This document shows positions 32,427-44,174 of a stretch of DNA of 64,000 nucleotides, piece after piece. Positions within the stretch are counted from its first letter, which is position 1. The number at the start of each line of letters is the position of its first letter. Origin of the DNA: Liquidambar formosana (Eukaryota > Streptophyta > Magnoliopsida > Saxifragales > Altingiaceae); contig CM077823.1 of NCBI GenBank assembly GCA_039720395.1, positions 36,128,536-36,192,535 on the forward strand. Direction: 5' to 3'. Both the position numbers and the translations under genes were made by a program. The notes under the pieces are model-generated. The model ran no database searches. It saw nothing but the letters and a program-made list of their open reading frames with translations, and was not told the origin of the DNA.

Positions 32427-33908
32427 TCAAGTATAACTGGCTTTGGTCAACGATTTGATCGTCACCGATGAGCCCAACAACAACGTTCCAACCTCAACCG
32501 TAAACGTGTCATAACGAAGAAAAAACTCCACCAGCATTACCCTAGACAGCAGCACCACCAGATCCTTCGCCGGACACTGCTTATTCTCCACCGTCGGATC
32601 ATCGATCTCCCTTCCATTCGACCAATAAACGTACTTCAGAAGCTTCTCTCCCTCCCCAACAAATCTATGCCCTACAAACTCCTCGGGATTATCAAAAACC
32701 CTTGGATCCTTCGTAGCGAACGGCTGATATCCAAAGATCATCTCCCCTTTCTTGATCTCATACGCCGCATCGTGGCTACGGACCACCATATCTTCCTTGG
32801 CCTTCCCGTACTGGAACGGAACCGGCGGGTCAATTCTCAAAGCCTCATAAACCACTGACTTAGTCAAACCCATCTTATTCAAAGCCGAAAAGGTGACCCC
32901 ACCCTCAGATTTAACAACGGCCCTGATCTCATCACAAAGTTGACGGTGCAACTCCTCCCCTGCACCTCCAACCCACTTGATCAAAGCCGGAAACCACGCC
33001 TTCATGCCACCATACGCATTGAACCCAGCAAGAAAAACCAAATTATGGCAAGCTTCAGCTCTTCCAATCCCCACCCTCTCAGCTTCGTCCAAAACCGCCG
33101 TCGCCGTCGTGTAAAACACTTCGTAAAGCTTCCTGTAATCCGATTTGACGAAAGAAAAGGGCATTGGAAATGTGTGTAGAAGTAGATCTTCAAGAAAGTT
33201 TGGTACCATTGATAACCCAAGTGTCATCAATGGTGCAAGCTGGCAAAACAACCATTTCGTGACCAGTTTCGGTCCTTCGTCTCCAATCTTAGTGCCAGAA
33301 ATATTTTCATTTTGATCGGAGAACAAACTAACCACGAAAGCGAAGGACATTTTGTCGTTGAGGGCATTGAAGTCCGCTTCTCCTTTCTCTGAAACGCCAT
33401 CTTCGACGGCGATGAAGAGGTCGGACAAGGTTGTACGGAAAAGAGGGATGAATTTATCATGACGGGCTGCGAGTGAAGACAAGAAGAATCGTTTGAGAAT
33501 GGTGTGCTTGGGTTCGGAGGGGTCGAGGTAGGCGCAAACGCGGTGGCCGCCGGTGAAGGAAGTGGAAGGCATGTAGGTGCCGTCGAGGACGTTTCTCTTC
33601 TCGACTCTCGACGTGTCGAAAAGGACTGAGAAGGTGACGGCGTCGAGGAGGACGACGACGTTTGGGTTGGAAGAGATGAATGGGCCTGGTGGCATGTTGG
33701 TTCTGAAGACTGTGGAGTTATATTTTTGCATTCGGGTTTGGAAGAATTTGTCTCTGCCTTGGTTGTAGAAGTAGTCGAAACGATCTTTTATTGGGCCGAA
33801 AAAGGGGAGGCCATAGTCCCCGGGGATTTTGTGGAGTGGGAGTTGAGGAGGAGGTGGTGATGAGGTTCTAGAAGGTGGCTGGTGGTTGGCCGGAGAGGAG
33901 GAAGACAT
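32427..33908 (-). CDS. CYP74 cytochrome P450, hydroperoxide lyase-like (CYP74C type)
   Basis: A single-exon 493-residue ORF, the normal CYP74 length. It acts on fatty-acid hydroperoxides without O2 or reductase. Seen: I-helix FNAYGGMKAWFP (296-307) without the usual P450 Thr; E355xxR358; heme-binding ENKQCPAKDLVVL with Cys445 in the CYP74 nine-residue-insert form; substrate loop KRNVLDGTYMPST. Allene oxide synthases generally have Phe where this protein has Leu108, and Leu favours lyase activity. NAYGGMK is typical of CYP74C. The short Ser/Pro N-terminus is not a clear chloroplast transit peptide, consistent with extraplastidic CYP74C. It probably makes volatile aldehydes, but dual 9/13 specificity or AOS activity cannot be excluded. 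A broken relative lies at 44175-44750. Confidence 0.85.
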   Translation of the reverse strand: MSSSSPANHQPPSRTSSPPPPQLPLHKIPGDYGLPFFGPIKDRFDYFYNQGRDKFFQTRMQKYNSTVFRTNMPPGPFISSNPNVVVLLDAVTFSVLFDTSRVEKRNVLDGTYMPSTSFTGGHRVCAYLDPSEPKHTILKRFFLSSLAARHDKFIPLFRTTLSDLFIAVEDGVSEKGEADFNALNDKMSFAFVVSLFSDQNENISGTKIGDEGPKLVTKWLFCQLAPLMTLGLSMVPNFLEDLLLHTFPMPFSFVKSDYRKLYEVFYTTATAVLDEAERVGIGRAEACHNLVFLAGFNAYGGMKAWFPALIKWVGGAGEELHRQLCDEIRAVVKSEGGVTFSALNKMGLTKSVVYEALRIDPPVPFQYGKAKEDMVVRSHDAAYEIKKGEMIFGYQPFATKDPRVFDNPEEFVGHRFVGEGEKLLKYVYWSNGREIDDPTVENKQCPAKDLVVLLSRVMLVEFFLRYDTFTVEVGTLLLGSSVTIKSLTKASYT

Positions 33909-33956
33909 TGTTTGGTTGGGAATTGGTTGTGAGCATCAAAGGAGGGAAAATGGCTA

Positions 33957-33965
33957 CTTATATAG
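33957..33965 (-). promoter_or_regulatory. TATA box of the CYP74 gene
   Basis: CTATATAAG on the minus strand, about 50 bp upstream of the ATG at 33908. A CACGTG G-box follows farther upstream at 34029-34034, a motif common in wound- and jasmonate-responsive promoters. Confidence 0.6.
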
Positions 33966-34039
33966 AAAAGAAAACCATGGTGAAAGAGATTATTTTTGGT
34001 GCACACTTATTTCAAAGTTAGACCAAGCCACGTGATGAA

Positions 34040-35372
34040 AGACAAATTCTTTGCACGGCCTATCCAGGATACGAAGACACGCAACGTTGAACCCACATTA
34101 ACTATGTTGGTAGTTTAGCCTTTGTGAGTGTGTCAGAGTAATTAATGTTATATAGTACAAAATTCTCAATCGAACTCCTCTCCTCGAAATAATGTGGTAG
34201 TGGGGTAGATGTGGATGGTTGATGGTAAATCAATTTGTTGCTCATCAAAAAAAAAAAAACAAAAAAAAAACCAAAAAGGGTTAATCAATTTGTCTAACTT
34301 TGTTTAACTAAATGACGTGATGACTAACTTGGTAACCATGTGACATCATGTTATGTCACACGAGCAGAGTTAGTAAATTTAGGCAAAAAATTGTATTGAT
34401 TAGCAATTTTCTTAAAAAATAATTATTCGTAGTAGGTTGATCATGTGATTTTTTTTTATACACACACATTTGTCTCAATCGGCTAAAGGCGAAATTAAAT
34501 AGAAGAGAGAGAGTGCAACAGAAATGGGACCCACAAAGCACCAACTTCCAAGCAATTGCTGGTTGGTCATGTCATTTGAACAAACAATCTCGACACTCTA
34601 GCATTTTCTTTATTAAAACGATGAACCCACGTGTTAAAACACTTCTTTATCTACATATTTGTATTACGTTTTGGATGATGATTAAGAGATCCAAATTTTT
34701 TGCCCAAATTAATTTGTCTAATATGATAGCTAATGTGGCATGACATGACAGCAAACTTGCACTTCATATTAATCCACATGATTGTCACATCAGTCGTCAC
34801 GTTAATTGGACAATGAAACACTGTTTTATATTTTTGAACAATGCTAAATAACCCTACACCTTTACCCAAATATACTAGCTTAAGTGATGTTACAGTTGGG
34901 CGGATTAATTAAAAATCTTACTGAACAAATAGAATAATGATATATTACCCAACTTAGTTGCTCAAATATGCATATTCGACTAATTAATGTAACGATTGAT
35001 GTGACAGTCATGCAAGTTGATGTAGTGCATGTGTCACATTACGCCACATTAATTACATACTACATGAGTTAGGTAAACATATTTGAGTAAAAATTAGGCT
35101 TTGTAATATTTTTCGAGCAAATAACTATTCATAGTAGACCAATATAACAATTGCCATATTAATTGAGCCAATAAATTTAAGTTAGGAAGAGATTGTGGGT
35201 ATCAATGGTGAAGAGATGCTCCCTCCAATGCACCTCCTCCATTTCATAAGGACTGTCCACACATGACATTGGAAAATCCTTAATTACGTGGCTAACACGA
35301 AACATATATAGAGAGACGTGTCCATTAATAATCTAATAAATTCACGTGTCTATGTGTTTATTGTTGTGTCCA
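34040..35372. other. CYP74 upstream region with decayed MITE-like repeats
   Basis: No gene. From about 34320 to 35170, short phrases such as GTGACATCA, TTTAGGCAAAAAATT and CATATTTGAGTAAAAATTAGG recur in both orientations, resembling broken MITE copies also seen at 38380-39110. An A-rich tract is at 34245-34275. Confidence 0.45.
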
Positions 35373-35375
35373 AAT

Positions 35376-35422
<47 letters not shown>

Positions 35423-35425
<3 letters not shown>

Positions 35426-35590
35426 ATGATGATCAGATAAGCACGTGCTGATATAACTTATATTAAAACCTGCATTGGGAGTTGTACTTTGTGCATTAGT
35501 GAGATGTGAGGTGCATTGAATTAATGCAAAGGGTACAATCCCAATGCATAGTACTGATGTAACTTATATCAGCACGTGCTGATGAGATCA

Positions 35591-35628
<38 letters not shown>

Positions 35629-35800
35629 ATGATGATCAGGTAAGCACGTGCTGATATAACTTATATCAAAACCTGCATTGGGAGTTGTACTTGTGCATTA
35701 GTGGGATGTGAGGTGCATTGAATCAATGCAAGAGGTACAACCTCCAATGCATAGTGTTGATGTAACTTATATCAGCACGTGCTGATGGGATCACTTCTGT
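35423..35800. repeat. Two direct copies of a CACGTG-tipped foldback between (TA)n tracts
   Basis: Copy 1 (about 35423-35593) and copy 2 (about 35626-35798) both open GGATGATGATCAGRTAAGCA and close with ATATCAGCACGTGCTGATG. Each unit folds on itself through GCACGTGCTGATATAACTTA and its inverse. TA tracts at 35373-35422, 35596-35625 and 35802-35816 separate and flank them. Confidence 0.8.
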
Positions 35801-35814
35801 ATATATATATATAT

Positions 35815-38000
35815 ATACTAAAACGGAGGAAATGCCTCCCTTTGGTGCCACGTGTCCGTTTGTGAACAGTTGGGGAAAAAGGTAAAATTACCGTTTAGTG
35901 ACCATTGTTTAATCTAATGCCAAAAAAGGACAATATCTATCAACTTGCTACAAATTGCCTGTATACTTACATCAAAATAACTATCACTTTTCTTTTTTTC
36001 GTATTAAGTTGAGAAAGAATCACTAAAAAGTAATTTTCCCAAAAAGATATGACTTTTGGAGAAATTACTTTTTAGTGATCAATTTTGAACTTAATGCTAA
36101 AGAAAGAATATTCTCTGCCAACTTGCTACACATTGACTATATACATACTTCAAAAGGACTACTAATGTTTCATGTTTGGTATTAAGTTGAGAAGTCATCA
36201 CCAAAAGGTAAATTGTCTAACTTTTCTATTTTTTGGTTTTCACTACTCTTTTTCATGCTCTTTTTCACGCGGTATAAGTAGGTTGACGCTTGGTGTACCC
36301 TGCATATCTTTTTGTTTTTATGTAGGAAAATCGAAAAACCTATATTATACAATGTTCAACCCAAACTTAGTAGACTATATCATATTTTTTCGTTTTTTTT
36401 TATGTCTATTCATCTCATTTCCCAAAAGTTAAACGTATAAAATTATAAATATTTATAATCAGAAAGGGAGCCAAATAAAGGCAATAATGATTAAAAAAGA
36501 AAATGCGACACATTGGAATATGTATTAACATATCAAATTGCTTAGAAAACTATAAAAATGCTTTCAAAATTGTGCAAATACACTTTTGCCAAACAAGAAG
36601 TATCTCAAATTGTTAGATCCAAATTAATTTACATGATGCCCAAATCATCAAGTCCATGCATTCGATAGTAGAGGAGCGAAGACACAAATTCAAGATTTAT
36701 GATTTTGGAGCCGCGGTTCTTTACTATCTCAACTACCACACGGGTGTGTATTATATATATATATATATAAAATTTATATTGTTCACAATATTTATATTTA
36801 CAGACCTCACCCGTGCGTTGCACGGGTTATAAAAAATAAATGATATTGTCTGTCAACTTGCTACAAATTGACTTGATAAGTGCTTCAAAAGGACTACTAA
36901 CTTTATTTGTTTGGTATCAAGCTGGAAAGTGGTCACCAAAAGATAAATTCCTCACCTTCTTTTTCTTTTCTTTTTTCTTTTTTCCTTTTTTTTGATATTA
37001 CTTGCTCTTTCTTATATGGTGGAGGTACGTTGACGTTTGGTGTTCACTACATATCTCTTTGTTTTTATGTGAGAGGATTAGAAAACCCACACTATACAAT
37101 GTTCAACCCAAACTTAATAAACTGTAATATATTTTTCTATTTTCTTCATGCCTATTCATTTCCCCTCCTAAAAATTAAACGTATAAAACTATAAATAGTC
37201 ATAATTAAAAAAAAAGACAAATAGAGAAAAAGAGGATTAAAAAGGAAAACACAATCCGCTAGAATCTTCAGATTCTCCCGATTTGCTTCTGACATGAATA
37301 AAAAAAAAAAAAAATCTATTTGAATCAAAATTCTTCCCATATGGTTAATTACATAAAATTGAAAAGATTTATACTTTCTCTTATTTTCTTCTTCTCCTGG
37401 CTTTTTTTCCTATTCTCTTTCTCAGTCTAGACTTTTCTCTCATCTTTTTATGGTCTAATTTCAAACATATTTTTGATATTTTTCCCCATGGTTTTTCACT
37501 CTTTGTGAAACCCACTCGAAACTTCATGAAAGGTCAAGATTTATCATTGTCATGCATTTTACAATCTCCACCGTCGGATTTCGAGACACCTTCAACGGCT
37601 ATATTTGCTTTGGTATATACCAACATGTTAAAACCATGATTGTGGGATAGACTAGGCTTTAGAGAATTTTAATCTTTTTTCACCAAATATCATAACGTAT
37701 CAGTTCCTTCATTTTTTTTTACAAGTTTTCACTATTAAATTAATTGTTTTTCAAAATAATTTATCTTTTAGAGAATAAAATTAAATTTTGTGTAATACAT
37801 TATGCTAACATCACACCAAAGGTTATTTTGATTAAATTATTTTATTTATTTTTGTTTATATCTTTTCAATTTAATTGACATATTATATTAACAAATATAT
37901 TTTACTATTTTAGAGAATAAGAGTTTTGTTAAAATTTTAATTTGTTAATAATATTATTTTTTATAAATTAATCCGTGCGTCGCACGGGTTCTAAAGCTAG
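35815..38000 (+). mobile_element. Helitron, composite copy
   Basis: The 3' end is a canonical Helitron terminus: perfect hairpin CCGTGCGTCGCACGG, then GTTCTAAAGCTAG ending at 38000 before host T. The 5' part starts ACTAAAACGGAGGAAATGCC after a (TA)n run; a TC start is present upstream, but the TA run blurs the exact end. The body aligns with 40538-42852. About 780 bp (36060-36838) is extra and ends in another hairpin, so this appears to be two Helitron copies joined or nested. No Rep/helicase ORF, so non-autonomous. Confidence 0.75.
36810..36826 (+). other. Second Helitron-type terminal hairpin
   Basis: CCCGTGCGTTGCACGGG forms a 7-bp stem with a 3-base loop, as in Helitron 3' ends, but is followed by TTATAAAA without a CTAG terminus. 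It marks the internal junction of the composite element. Confidence 0.65.
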
Positions 38001-39724
38001 TATATATATATAATGAACATCACCGCAAAAAATAAACAGGGCAAAAAGAGTACACAACTCTTATGAGAGAAGTTCCACCTCACCGTACCCTACTTCCTAT
38101 TTTCTCACCGACCAATTAGAAACCCTACTGTCCCAAAAGTCCACAGTACTCTTGAACAACAAAAACCACCCCACCCTTATATCCCACATTCCCACCCATC
38201 ATATACCCCATTAATATTTTTCAAGAAAATTCCCAATCCCTATCTTCAAACTCCACCAACTTATTAATTACATCTTCATTTTAGGCAAAACCCAGTTGTT
38301 CATCTCACGTTTCTTGTGCTTCTTTCAAAACCAACCTGAGAATACTATCATCAGAGAGATATGCCTTATCTATCTGTATTGTTCAAATTTTTTGCTCAAA
38401 TTCTTTAGGCTAATTAATCAATATATAAAAAATTAAATAAAAAAATAATTACTCATAGTGGGCTAATTTGATGACTTCCATGTCATTTGGGTGAGAGAAT
38501 TTGGACAATTTAACATTTTCTTATTATTTTTTAGAAAAATACAAAAGTACCTTATTTTTTTCCCAAATCTACTTGCCAAAATGATGTTGTAGCTACTACA
38601 TCATCCTATTTAAGTGAAAATTCCAAGGAAAACACTAAAGAGCCTAAATTTTTTTACTCAAAACCTACTTGCTCAAATAATGAGGCAATCGCTGCATCAA
38701 CTATTTATGAACAATTATTTTTTTAATGAAAATTTTCATTGGCAGGCCAAATTGCCACATCATTTAGGCAAATAAATTTAGATAATGTAGCATTGCTAAT
38801 TTTTGAACTGGTAACTGGTTAAACTACCACATCAGTTGGATTAATAAATTTAGGCAAAAATTTTGGATTATGTAGCACCGCTTATATTTTTGCTCAAATT
38901 TGTTTGCCAACATAAATGGGTTTCCACGTTTGTCTACTCTCGATAGTTATTTTTTGATATATATGTATATATTATTGGTTAAATTAGCTACCACATCATT
39001 TAAACAAGAAGATTTAGGGAGACTACTTTTTTTTTTTTTAATGAATTTTTTTAATTGGCTGAATTAGCTCCCACCTCATTTGGGAAAAAAATTCAATACA
39101 ACATTACTTTTTTACTTTTAATAATGATGGTGGGCTCTCATACTAGCTGAAACCCATGATCGAGTCACCCACACCACTCATGAACTCATACTCATGAATG
39201 ATGCACATGTTTACAGAAAGGCCCCGGCCGGCATTGGAGGGGATGGATCTCGCTAATCAGAAAGGAAAAAAAAAAAAAAAAGGTCAACTTAGATCTCGCT
39301 AATCAAGATTTTGTGTATCCCACTTAATTTATTTTTAATTAATTAACGATATTAATTTATATGTTCTGAATTAATTCTGAATTACCAACTTAATTAGGGA
39401 ATTTTTAATTAAGCCCACGTTTCAAGAACCCATTACCATATCTTTTAAATAAATAAAAAACGATCGAATTTATTCCTATAGAACTGGAACGTGCACGTGG
39501 TTGAGCGTCCAGATCTTAAAGGAAAAAAAAATAAAAATAAATAGTGGGGCATATGCTATATGAACCATCCCTCTAAGATTTCAAAGAGTGAAATGGGATT
39601 TATGTTATCTGGAATGCTTTGTGAAAATAAAATGCCCATTAAGTGCTTCAAAGAATAAAAGAACAAGCAATTTGTAAAACCGGCTTGAAACTATTATTAC
39701 AAAGACTTGAAACGAAGACCTCCC
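38001..39724. other. Intergenic DNA with degenerate repeats
   Basis: No gene. From 38380 to 39110, variants of TTTGCTCAAATT, GGCTAATT and TACCACATCATTT recur every 80-150 bp, like decayed tandem or nested MITEs. Confidence 0.45.
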
Positions 39725-39957
39725 CTTTCTTTTTTTTTTGGTAAATCGGAATTGCATTAAATAAAAAACTTAGCCGTACGTAGTCCTAGGGTATAAAACC
39801 CCTTGAGCATCAGAGTTAATAAGATTACAAACTATAGAAGGAGGGTGAGAAAAAACAGTGAAAACTTCATGTCGGAGATGTCCTTCCTTAGCCATTGTAT
39901 CCGCACATGTATTTGCTTCAAAAGAGGGAGAAGTGCCGTTAGGCCAATATGTCATTG
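39725..39957 (-). pseudogene. 3' scrap of a LINE (RNase H-like tail)
   Basis: On the minus strand the translation ends with FEANTCADTMAKEGHLRHE and similar, matching the RNase H-like C-terminal domain common in plant LINE/non-LTR ORF2 proteins. The poly-T at 39727-39738 is the poly-A tail of that strand. Heavily 5'-truncated. Confidence 0.65.
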
Positions 39958-40277
39958 ACTAATCAATTGCAATTGAATATGCTGCATGTCTCAAAAGTAT
40001 AGTCCCGCGCATATTCTAGGAATATTAACGTGGTTGCATGCCGTCACAATAGAACAATCTAAGTGAGTTCAAACATGTCGGCTGAGGAGAACAAAATTGA
40101 TTTTGGCAGTGTTGGATCTAGAAGTTTAAGCCTTCTAAGCAAGCATTGAGACCACCATTTGAGACAATCAGACGAGGTACGTACGCAACAGAGATATCTT
40201 AATCTTAAGGAAAATGTGATTTAGGATTTTAATATATCTTGAATTTGCACGTGTTTTACGATTTTAATTTACAAGCT

Positions 40278-40533
40278 CTCCCCTTATTTCATAGAATATA
40301 ATATAGATATTGGGCTGTATGGTGTGCTCCCCAATTGGATAGAACACTTTACAAGACCCAAATATAGAATTTCATTATATACATATATCTCCCCTTATTT
40401 CATAGAATATAATATAGATCTTGAGCTGTATGGTGTGCTCCCCAATTGGATAGAACACTTTAGAGGTGTGCTCCCCAATTGGATAGAACACTTTAGAAGA
40501 CCCAAATATAGAATTTCATTATATATATATATA
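40278..40533. repeat. Tandem duplication, 111-bp period, with a smaller inner duplication
   Basis: CTCCCCTTATTTCATAGAAT through GAATTTCATTATAT occurs at 40278 and 40389. Within the second copy GGTGTGCTCCCCAATTGGAT AGAACACTTTA is itself doubled. Confidence 0.85.
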
Positions 40534-40537
40534 TATG

Positions 40538-42852
40538 TATACTAAAACGGAGGAAAGGAAACCTCCTTGTGCCACGTGTTAGTATAGGGATTTTTTTTTT
40601 TTTTCCCTTTCACATGCTGAAACAATGGCAGCAGGAGAAAGCTTTATGGTAAAATTACCTTTTAGTAATAGTTTTCCAACCTAATTCCAAGAAAAGGATA
40701 CTATCTGTCAACTTACTACAAATTGACGACCAATGTGCGCCAAAATGACAGCTAACTTCCATTGTTTCGTATTAAGTTAGGAAGCAGTCACTAAAATGTA
40801 ATTTTTCCAAAAAGTTACTTTTTGTGACTTCTACTTTTAGTGATCACTTTTCAACTTAATACCAAATAAAGGATATTGTCTGTCAACTTGCTACAAATTG
40901 ACTTGATAAGTGCTTCAAAAGGACTACTACCTTTCTTTGTTAGATATCAAGCTGGGAAGTGGTCACCAAAAGATAAATTCCTCACCTTTTTCTTTTCTGT
41001 TTTTTCTTTTTCTTTGATATTACTTGCTTTTTCTTATATGGTGGAGGTAAGTTGACGTTTGGTGTTCACTACATATCTCTTTGTTTTTATGTGAGAGGAT
41101 TAGAAAACCCACACTGTACAATGTTCAACCCAAACTTAATAAACTGTACTATATTTTTCTGTTTTCTTTATGCCTATTCGTTTCCCCTCCTAAAAATTAA
41201 ATGTATAAAACTATAAATAGACATAATTAAAAAGAAAGACAAATAGAGGAAAGGAGGATTAAAAAAGAAAACACAATTCGCTAGAATCTTCAGATTCTCC
41301 CGATTTGCTTCTGACATGAATAAATAAATAAAAAAAAATCTATTTGAATCAAAATTCTTCCCATATGGTTAATTACATAAAGTTGAAAAGATTTATACTT
41401 TCTCTTATTTTCTTTTTCTGGCTTTTTTTCCTATTCTCTTTATCAGTCTAGACTTTTCTCTCATCTTTTTATGATTTAATCTCAAACATATTTTTGATAT
41501 TTTTCCCCATGGTTTTTCACTCTTTGTGAAACCCACTCGAAACCTCATGAAAGGTCAAGATTTATCATTGTCATGCATTTTACAATCTCCACCGTCGGAT
41601 TTCGAGACACCTTCAACGGCCATATTTGCTTTGGTATATATCAACATGTTAAAACCATGATTGTGGGATAGACTGGGCTTTAGAGAATTTTAATCTTTTT
41701 CTACCAAATATCATAACTGTACGGGGAAAAGTCCGGACAATCGGCGGAGCGCTTTGAAAGAGTGGTCCGGAGATTCGGAACGCCACGCGACTATGGCCCG
41801 ATTGGGTTGTAAGGGCTGAGATGGCTTGTGGTCGTGCGGAAATGTGGAGCCTTCTCTGTGAACAGGAGAGCTAGGTGTTGCGTAGAACAGGGACCTGAAA
41901 ACAAAGAAGATCGTCAAGGGAGACCGGGGGTTTCCCGGTCTAAAACCCTCCAACGCTCAAGTCAGTCTCCAAAAGAAAGAGAGAGAGAAAGAAGAATTTC
42001 TAGGGTTTTGTGCTAAAGGAACTTACCCTTCTTGGCATGAATAGTGTTCCTTTTATAGGCAAGTGCTAGGTTTCGGATTTGGTCCAATGCCCTGGCCTGA
42101 CCGCGGTCAAGTTAGGGTTCCGAGCTAACTATGGTTAGATAGGGGCTTCAGACCAGATCGCGGATCTTTCGGGGTTACAGGCCTGACAGTTGACAGTCGT
42201 TCCCCTGAATCGGTTTCCAGGAGCGTGCTCTGCTCCCGGTTTGATTTCCTCTGCTAGATCTGGGAGGTAAGACAAATTCGACGCACGTGAGGGGCACGTG
42301 CTCATGCGGCCCGAAGGGGTTTATTTGACCGAGAGGGTACCTGCCGAGGATGACACGAACCGAGGGCATCAAGGCCCGAGGGCCCATTTGCCCCGAAGGC
42401 GGGCAGGCCCGAGGGTTCAGATGCTCCGAGGACGTGCTTGCCCGAGGGTGGTTACAAGTAACCGAGGGAATAGGGTAACCCGAGCACATTACCGAGAACA
42501 TACACATGTCGCGGTTTCATTTGCTTTTCATAAATATCCCACACAACAACATATCAGTTCCTTCATTTTTTTACCAGTTTCCACCATTAAATTAATTGTT
42601 TTTCAAAATAATTTTTCTTTTCGAGAACATAATTAAATTTTGTGTAATACATTATGCTAACATCACACCAAAGATTATTTTGATTAAATTATTTTATTTA
42701 TTTTTGTCTATATCTTTTCAATTTAATTGACATATTATATTAACAAATATATTTTACCATTTTAGAGAATAAGAGTTTTGTTAAAATTTTAATTTGTTAA
42801 TAATATTATTTTTTATATATTAATCCGTGCGTCGCACGGGTTCTAAAGCTAG
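40538..42852 (+). mobile_element. Helitron, second copy, interrupted by a solo LTR
   Basis: Starts ACTAAAACGGAGGAAAGGAA and ends with the hairpin CCGTGCGTCGCACGG then CTAG at 42849-42852 followed by T. Highly similar to 36840-38000 (for example CGCTAGAATCTTCAGATTCT is shared bar one base). Without the solo LTR it is about 1.48 kb. Non-coding. Confidence 0.75.
41718..42545 (-). mobile_element. Solo LTR inside the Helitron
   Basis: An 828-bp block absent from the sister Helitron (which reads ATCATAACGTATCAG at this point). It begins TGTACGGGG and ends CCCACACA, and is flanked by ATAAC (41713-41717) and ACAAC (42546-42550), a 5-bp duplication with one change. GC content is much higher than its surroundings. 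On the minus strand TATAAAAG (42050-42057) precedes a leader-like region. This TATA-leader layout is typical of plant LTRs, perhaps gypsy type; no internal domain remains. Confidence 0.75.
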
Positions 42853-44174
42853 TATATATAATATAATTACTAGTAATATATATATATATATGAGTTATAT
42901 ATATAAGTGATTTGCTCACACATAAGTCATCATTGTCATCGATTAAAACTTGATGTTCTTTCTCATCAAATAGCATTTGATTATAATTTTCTTCATGTGG
43001 TTAGGCCCACTTAATTTTAAGGTAATTTTGGTTGAATTTTAATTAGTAAGACAATCCAAACCAAATAAATATGAGCACAGTTTGGTTGCACTTTTTAAAA
43101 GATCTTCTTTTAAGTAGTAAAAGTCATTTTTGTACCACTTGCTTTTTGCTTTTAAGTAGAACTAATCGAAGCAAAAGTACGTTTAGTAAAATTGATTTCG
43201 CCTATGATCTTTTGGATGTAATGGGAAACTCTACTGAATCATTATTGTCAAACGGAAGCCTAGGACAAGCATAACCTCTCTCGATCGCAAATTTTTCAAG
43301 TTAAGATCAAACTCATCCAAAAGATAAAAATAACTTTTAGGAGCAAATATTTATTACTTTTGCTTAAAATCAAATATTTTGATTTTTACTTTCTAGAAAT
43401 CTTTTTTATTTCCTCTAACCAAACAATGATTTTTTGCTTTTACAACTTTTTGCTTTCAAAAACATAAAAAGTCTTAAAATAAATACAACCAAATGGTACC
43501 ATGGTAAAATTAATACCACCGACCCTCGTGCTCTAGTAGTACCCAGGTGGCATGGGGTTGAAGGGTTTGTATTAGTAGTCTAGACTTTAGAGTTAAATTC
43601 CTCCAATATAACCAAATAATTACGGAGTAAACAAGAGATATTGCAACAAACAACTACATAAAGGGCACATAAAATTGATGTGACACCAATTGTAAGCATG
43701 TAATTAAAAGACTTTATCCAAAAAGCAAATTAAATGAGATTTTTAGAATGTAACGGTTGAAATTTTTTGGTAGATCGATGCATATGGTATTACTCATTAA
43801 ATAAAACAGCTGAAAAAAGTGTGATCAGAGCTCATAGAAAGCCTTTTGGCAGCCATACCCAAAAATGAAAAATGTTGACCCTGCATGGCTCCACGCCTAT
43901 AGATTAGAGACTCATCTGCGCTTAATAATAGTTACGTGCATAATATGCAAATTAAAGAAGATTCATGCATGAAAAAAACTTCTAAAAAAATCACAATCTT
44001 CCAACAAAAAGTACAATCATGCATTCAAATTAAATCAACAATACGACTTCACCGGCAATCTAATTGCAGGCCTAGTGCCCTAAGCTTCAAAAAGATGACT
44101 AGGACAAGCTTATATGGGTGAGCTAATTAATTGTGTCCACATTATAGTGATCACCATTCTAGTTTCATAATAGA
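42853..44174. other. Intergenic DNA with a SINE-like remnant
   Basis: No gene. The 43071-43274 ORF has no family resemblance that I recognise. A SINE-like remnant lies at 43520-43625. Confidence 0.45.
43520..43625 (+). mobile_element. SINE-like remnant
   Basis: GACCCTCGTGCTCTAGTAGT ACCCAGG resembles the head of the remnants at 6953 and 27806, and AGAGTTAAATTCCTCC about 70 bp on resembles a degraded B box. Confidence 0.4.
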
